From Bacillota bacterium (GTDB taxonomy: Bacteria > Bacillota > Clostridia > DSM-8532): DNA of 64,000 nt. The stretch spans positions 1 through 64,000 of the forward strand of contig JAEYOK010000006.1 of the NCBI GenBank assembly GCA_023411795.1, written 5' to 3'. Made by a program: the position numbers and the translations under genes. Positions 60,637 to 64,000 of this stretch are shown here, one piece after another; position 1 is the first letter of the stretch; every line of letters begins with the position of its first letter. Below the pieces are notes generated by a model that was not told where the DNA came from, ran no database searches, and saw nothing but the letters and a program-made list of their open reading frames with translations.

Positions 60637-61295
60637 ACTGTATACCTCGTTTTCTTAATATGATTATCTATTTCTTTAATTTTAATCTTTAGATCATTTA
60701 ATAAGTCATAACGCTTCCTGCAATAATAGTTTACTTTAGAAATATTAAGTCCTAATTCAAACATTTCAGTCTTTTCAGCTTTATTACTATATAAGTAAAC
60801 AATAAAATCATTATCATCATCATCTATCGCAACGCTTGACCAACTGGCATAAAACTTTTCGTTTTTTGATAAATTTGAACCATCCAAGCTTCTTAAATTA
60901 ACAGGATGGGTACCGAATGCTGCACGAAGATGTGTAAAATAAAGATCATCAGTTATTGTTTTTAAAAATATTGACTTATCTTCTTTTAAAGGGTACTTTC
61001 TATCTGATCCATAAATCACACGATACAACTGAATTATTGCTTCTACAAGTACGTCTATAGCAACTATGTATTGCATTAAGGACAACGAAAGATAATCATC
61101 AGATTTATTAGTATTTCTTTCAAATTTGATATACTTTATACCTCTTGCTGTGATACAAATCCAATCCATTGCTGAGCACAATATGTTCCATTTATTTTTC
61201 CCATCTATATTTTGGTATGAGTTACGGAAATCAGTACATTCGTTTGCAGCGGCTCGAAACTGATCAATTAAATCTTCATTTAGGAAACTTCTCAT
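60633..61295 (-). CDS. HEPN-like protein with R-x5-H motif (220 aa)
   Basis: All-helical by composition. The first half has SAMDWICITARGIKYI and SLMQYIVAIDVLVEAIIQLY. R124-x5-H130 in THLRAAFGTHPVNL falls between helices like the catalytic R-x4-6-H of HEPN RNases. ATG at 61295 has AAAGGTG upstream; the frame from 61337 adds 14 unsupported residues. It is the first gene of the pair and sits behind the shared operator at 61422-61437. RNase or toxin activity is inference. Confidence 0.55.
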   Translation of the reverse strand: MRSFLNEDLIDQFRAAANECTDFRNSYQNIDGKNKWNILCSAMDWICITARGIKYIKFERNTNKSDDYLSLSLMQYIVAIDVLVEAIIQLYRVIYGSDRKYPLKEDKSIFLKTITDDLYFTHLRAAFGTHPVNLRSLDGSNLSKNEKFYASWSSVAIDDDDNDFIVYLYSNKAEKTEMFELGLNISKVNYYCRKRYDLLNDLKIKIKEIDNHIKKTRYTV

Positions 61296-61421
61296 ATAAT
61301 CACCTTTCCGGCCAACTATTACTTTAAATTGTAACAATTAGTTAATTATTCATCAAGCGATTATAATCAGATTGACAAATAAATCTCATCTCCAGGGTAA
61401 AAATATTGATTACGCTCTTAA

Positions 61422-61459
61422 ATACTTACGGAAGTATGTACACTCATTCTTTAATGAGT
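61422..61459. promoter_or_regulatory. Operator and inverted repeat before the HEPN-like operon
   Basis: ATACTTACGGAAGTAT (ATACT-N6-AGTAT) at 61422-61437, then ACTCATT-CTTT-AATGAGT at 61442-61459. The first matches the sites at 62314 and 62348. Confidence 0.65.
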
Positions 61460-61507
61460 AATGGGTATATATGCATCTTTTTACAGTTATCATGAAAAAG
61501 AAGCCGT

Positions 61508-61768
61508 TTAAGGCTCCTCTTCGTTAATATAATATATTTTGGTTTTATCTTTTGGCAAAGAATGAGTGCCACCTAACATTCTGTGGATAAACCCCTCTTC
61601 TACCTTGTGTATTGTTGCTTTTCTGTTGCTGTTTTTACTAAGTTGAGTGTAGTAATCGCTTATTATTAATGCTTCCTCGTTGTTTTCAAGAAATATCATA
61701 ATCTGTCTCTCTGTGTATGTGTTCCCTTTGATGAGCTCTTTTGGTATTTCGTCCTCATAATATGCCAT
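61508..61768 (-). CDS. Small unknown protein (86 aa)
   Basis: A soluble 86-aa protein with AYYEDEIPKELIKGNTYTER and a basic middle. GGGGATGAGAAC precedes ATG at 61768. A hairpin (AAGCC...GGCTC) straddles its stop and may terminate it. The operon partner is the HTH gene upstream. Function unknown. Confidence 0.55.
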   Translation of the reverse strand: MAYYEDEIPKELIKGNTYTERQIMIFLENNEEALIISDYYTQLSKNSNRKATIHKVEEGFIHRMLGGTHSLPKDKTKIYYINEEEP

Positions 61769-61862
61769 GTTCTCATCCCCTTTATACTTCCATAATTCGC
61801 CATACATAGAAAAAATCCTTCTATCAAAATATAAAAGGTTTACACAAGTATGCTAATTTTCT

Positions 61863-62159
61863 TTAAGCGCAATCATCTGGATCATGGTTCTTTTCCTCAG
61901 AATTGTTATACTCCCTTTTGTCAGGAAATTTAAAAATATCTATAAGGTCGTATCCCGGCTTAGCATCAAATAAGTAATCAACAAGCAGCGTAGGAAAAAA
62001 TTCATCCCTTATAGTAAATGCATCAGTTATTGATAACGGAGATTTACCGCGTAATTGTCTGCTCCATCTTTGCTGTGAATAGCCAAGTCTCTTATAAATG
62101 GTTTTATTTTTAATACCTTTTCTGGCCATCTCAGCCATGAGATTAGGGTATGGAAACAT
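61863..62159 (-). CDS. Cro/CI-type HTH protein (98 aa)
   Basis: Residues about 5-60 form an XRE-type helix-turn-helix (NLMAEMARKGIKNKTIYKRL then GYSQQRWSRQLRGKSPL), as in phage and ICE Cro-like repressors. The tail is acidic. Its gene lies behind two ATACT-N6-AGTAT sites (62314-62363), the third copy being before the HEPN-like operon, so this protein is the best candidate for their binder. Confidence 0.7.
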   Translation of the reverse strand: MFPYPNLMAEMARKGIKNKTIYKRLGYSQQRWSRQLRGKSPLSITDAFTIRDEFFPTLLVDYLFDAKPGYDLIDIFKFPDKREYNNSEEKNHDPDDCA

Positions 62160-62313
62160 AAAACACCCGCCTAAAGAAATTTTAAGTAAATGATATCATG
62201 ATAGATCCGAAAATAGAATAAAAAATCAGCTTCAAATAGGAATCACACAATTTAATTATGCTAAGAAGCATAGGTACATGTATAAAAAGTTAATCATAGC
62301 TTACATAGATTGC

Positions 62314-62363
62314 ATACTTACGTATGTATCTACACTCATTTTTGTGTATACTTACGGTAGTAT
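62314..62363. promoter_or_regulatory. Two copies of the ATACT-N6-AGTAT operator
   Basis: ATACTTACGTATGTAT at 62314-62329 (one half-site base off) and ATACTTACGGTAGTAT at 62348-62363, 34 bases apart. TACACTCATT follows both the first site and the site at 61422-61437. Confidence 0.7.
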
Positions 62364-62424
62364 AGCCTCTATATTATGGGTGCCGGAATATTCCACTTTG
62401 GAAGGGCGAAGTGCTGGAAAATAA

Positions 62425-62453
62425 AAAGGGCATCCGTAATATAGACACCCTTT
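62425..62453 (-). terminator. Terminator after the 62479-62754 gene
   Basis: AAAGGG...CCCTTT stem on the minus strand, followed by TTTATTTT. It separates the two minus-strand transcripts. Confidence 0.65.
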
Positions 62454-62478
62454 GACGGCCTAAACCTAACTTATGCCG

Positions 62479-62754
62479 TTATTGGATTGATGAAAATATA
62501 AGCCTTACTGCAAGTTTAAAACCCTCATTAAAAGCTGTATCTCTTGCAATTGTTTCCATAGTTACAAGATCAGCATCCATATCGAGCCATAACTCACGGT
62601 CAAGCGTTTTAAGCTTCTCGTAATGCTTTTCAACCTTTGCTACAGTTTCAACATATTCTGGATTTGCATTTATAGCATTATGTAAGTCCATTTCATTTTT
62701 ATCAAAACTTCCTAACATTAAATCCGTTATTTTTAGGGTATTTATCTTACTCAT
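62479..62754 (-). CDS. Small unknown protein (91 aa) of the right island
   Basis: A helical acidic protein: LGSFDKNEMDLHNAINANPE, AKVEKHYEKLKTLDRELW. No HTH signature or membrane segment. It overlaps the HTH gene upstream by four bases (ATGA), so they are one operon. Function unknown. Confidence 0.6.
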   Translation of the reverse strand: MSKINTLKITDLMLGSFDKNEMDLHNAINANPEYVETVAKVEKHYEKLKTLDRELWLDMDADLVTMETIARDTAFNEGFKLAVRLIFSSIQ

Positions 62755-63116
62755 AATGCAACCTCCATCTTATCCATTGACTTTATATCTTTCCTTATTT
62801 CTTTTTGATAGCCGTTTTTTAGCAATCCATTTGAGCAAGCAAGAAGAAGCCTCAGGTTTCTTTCAGATAATGTCAAGATGTTTGCCATGAGTTTATTGAA
62901 TGTGGAATTGTGTTCTGGCATCCTTGCTTCCAAAAACTTATTAGGTTCAACTTTCAAAGCAATAATAATCTTTATAAAATCGCCATGCCTAATAGGTTTC
63001 CCGCTTGTCAGAATAGAATTTAGCCGTTTTGTTGAAATGCCTGTCATTTCAGATAAGGTGTTAACTGAAATATCGTTTGCTTTTAAGTAAAGATTGATTC
63101 TTTGTGATACTGTCAT
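62751..63116 (-). CDS. XRE-family HTH protein (121 aa)
   Basis: Residues about 3-55 are an XRE helix-turn-helix (RINLYLKANDISVNTLSEMT then GISTKRLNSILTSGKPI). The C-terminal half has helices LNLMANILTLSERNLRLLLA. GGAGCTCTTATT precedes the ATG. It is the first gene of a two-gene unit, probably a regulator of the island. Confidence 0.75.
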   Translation of the reverse strand: MTVSQRINLYLKANDISVNTLSEMTGISTKRLNSILTSGKPIRHGDFIKIIIALKVEPNKFLEARMPEHNSTFNKLMANILTLSERNLRLLLACSNGLLKNGYQKEIRKDIKSMDKMEVAL

Positions 63117-63313
63117 AATAAGAGCTCCTTTCCCAATTCCTTAGCTGTATGCCTAAATATTTGCCACAGCTGTTATCTTAAGTGTGTTGGCCTTGTGAGA
63201 AGCTCATTACTCTGCTATAATATAAAGCAAAGCAAGGCCTTTCTTAAGGCTTTTGTTGTTGGGGAATCCGGGGTATACTGTCCAGGTAGACCGGGTTCCT
63301 TTATATCAATATA

Positions 63314-63568
63314 TTAAGATAGATCATTTTCCTTCACTTTAATTAGGAAATCAGCTCCTTCCATATACAGAATAAATCTTCTTGTGTTAATGTAAAATTC
63401 ATTTTGTGTCATTTTTACTGCAATACCAAAGGGGAATCTTTCTTGAATCAATGCTGCCCTTAAGAATTGTGGGGCTATTCCCATGATAGAAGCGGCCTCT
63501 TGAATTGTTATATTTATAGGTTCTTTTTCTTTGAGTTCTTGTAATGTCATGGTTTGCTCCTTCTTCAA
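63314..63568 (-). CDS. Excisionase-like DNA-binding protein (84 aa)
   Basis: The sequence INITIQEAASIMGIAPQFLR and ALIQERFPFGIAVKMTQNEF followed by YINTRRFILYM is the layout I know from small element-encoded excisionase-like proteins of Clostridia (ITxxEAAxxMGxxPQFxRxxLQ...FPFGxAVK). GGAG before the ATG, and overlap by four bases with the HTH gene upstream. It probably bends DNA for excision or controls transcription. Confidence 0.7.
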   Translation of the reverse strand: MKKEQTMTLQELKEKEPINITIQEAASIMGIAPQFLRAALIQERFPFGIAVKMTQNEFYINTRRFILYMEGADFLIKVKENDLS

Positions 63569-63774
63569 TCATTATTTTTGATGTGTTCCATTATACATTG
63601 AATAGGACATTTGAAATAGTCACATAGCCGGTCAATTACCTCCATAGCAACGTATTCTCCCTTACTCATCTTAGCAAGAGTAGAACGAGATAATCCCACC
63701 TCCTTAATCAGATCGGTTTTCTTCATTCCCTTATCAATTAGTAGCTTCCATAAGGGATTAAAATTAAATGCCAA
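63565..63774 (-). CDS. XRE-family HTH protein (69 aa)
   Basis: A whole-length Cro/CI helix-turn-helix (FNPLWKLLIDKGMKKTDLIK then EVGLSRSTLAKMSKGEYVAM), ending with an YdcQ-like YFKCPIQCIMEHI, typical of HTH_26 repressors in integrative elements. It is the first gene of a two-gene operon with the excisionase-like protein. AGAAAGAAGG precedes ATG. Confidence 0.78.
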   Translation of the reverse strand: MAFNFNPLWKLLIDKGMKKTDLIKEVGLSRSTLAKMSKGEYVAMEVIDRLCDYFKCPIQCIMEHIKNND

Positions 63775-63864
63775 ATATTTTCACCTTCTTTCTTTTAATG
63801 TTATTATATTACACTAAATTCGTCTTGTCAAACATTTATTCTGTGTATAAATACTATAATGAAT

Positions 63865-63885
63865 AAAAAAAGAGCCTTGCGGCTC
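63865..63885 (-). terminator. Terminator after the partial right-edge gene
   Basis: GAGCC-TTGC-GGCTC stem (63872-63885), followed on the minus strand by seven T (63871-63865). It lies 17 bases beyond the stop of the partial gene at 63903. Confidence 0.85.
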
Positions 63886-63902
63886 AAAATGATGTAAAAA
63901 TT

Positions 63903-64000
63903 CTATTTAACGATAAAATTATCATTTAATTTTTTAAAATTATCATTTTCATATTCAATTTTTAAAAACTTATTACCTGAACTAATAGATATAGTGTATT
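63903..64000 (-). CDS. C-terminal end of a gene running off the right edge
   Basis: The frame stays open to the window edge and reads ...TISISSGNKFLKIEYENDNF then KKLNDNFIVK before TAG at 63905-63903. Beta-strand-like composition. The terminator at 63865-63885 directly behind it supports a real gene. Too little is visible to name a family. Confidence 0.5.
   Translation of the reverse strand, partial: YTISISSGNKFLKIEYENDNFKKLNDNFIVK

Larger units (their letters stand above)
62160..62478. other. Gene-free control region of the right island
   Basis: A+T-rich region, no supported ORF. It contains the two palindromic sites at 62314-62363 and the terminator at 62425-62453; a hairpin-like TTCCACTTTGGAA lies near 62395. 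Confidence 0.6.
59938..64000. mobile_element. Integrated element behind tRNA-Arg (partial; right end outside window)
   Basis: The segment starts directly after the tRNA-Arg CCA. It shares the left island's border (terminator plus 46-bp GGGGACTA block). Every gene reads toward the tRNA. Four small predicted DNA-binding proteins, recurrent palindromic operators and a two-gene operon of unusual composition show accessory character. No integrase is within the first 4 kb, so it is either beyond the window or lost. Confidence 0.75.

Overview
The window looks like the chromosome of a low-GC, strictly anaerobic, spore-forming member of the Clostridia. Evidence: a ferredoxin-linked branched-chain 2-oxoacid oxidoreductase (22157-24760), a clostridial 2[4Fe-4S] ferredoxin (32087-32257), rubrerythrin (48349-48942), sporulation-type SpoIID (46291-47973) and RicT (32390-33262), S-layer homology domains (25004-26485), AGGAGG-type ribosome binding sites, frequent TTG/GTG starts and many Rho-independent terminators. 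I cannot assign a genus.

Layout. (1) 1-11024 is the tRNA-proximal part of an integrated element lodged behind tRNA-Thr. It carries a tyrosine integrase coupled to a DUF6076-like protein, a divergent XRE/excisionase-like control region, a phage O-like replication protein with three 24-bp iterons inside its gene, a DnaB helicase, unknown small genes, an operon of HTH protein + 507-aa unknown + cobalamin-binding radical SAM enzyme, and a MazF-like toxin with a 53-aa partner. No capsid, portal, tail or lysis genes are visible. (2) 11025-59937 is core chromosome, bounded by tRNA-Thr/tRNA-Glu on the left and tRNA-Arg on the right. (3) 59938-64000 starts a second island behind tRNA-Arg. Its tRNA-proximal border is nearly identical to that of the first island: the same kind of terminator, then a 46-bp block matching at 43 positions and built on a repeated GGGGACTA. 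The second island carries several small DNA-binding proteins, shared palindromic operators, and a two-gene operon combining a HEPN-like protein with a degenerate P-loop protein.

Core region in order: an LPxTG-type SpaA-repeat surface protein and its sortase; nitroreductase and RNase R; an HD hydrolase; a structured leader and queuosine-precursor transporter QueT; an HD-GYP phosphodiesterase; the vorDBAC operon; an SLH protein; a solute-binding lipoprotein next to a membrane-anchored LuxR regulator with no permease; a ParA-like ATPase, a fumarase beta subunit and a tRNA methyltransferase; ferredoxin; a ricT-holB-yaaR-tmk group; an Orn/Lys/Arg decarboxylase behind potABCD and its XRE-cupin regulator, with two matching operator palindromes; lepB, mgtC, yqeK, nadD, yccF; an HMA-like protein without its cysteines; rluD-lspA; spoIID; a structured RNA or terminator; rubrerythrin; an orphan CofE-like ligase; an RNase H; a small type IV pilus/pseudopilus cluster (pilT, pilC and minor pilins, no pilB); oligoendopeptidase; metA-metY; and uridine kinase.

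The most promising leads for undescribed biology are the HEPN-like/degenerate P-loop operon and its shared operator in the right island, the radical SAM/507-aa operon carried by a self-replicating left island, the iterons inside the replication gene, and the paired att-like borders. All functional claims are read from sequence by eye. No database search was run.
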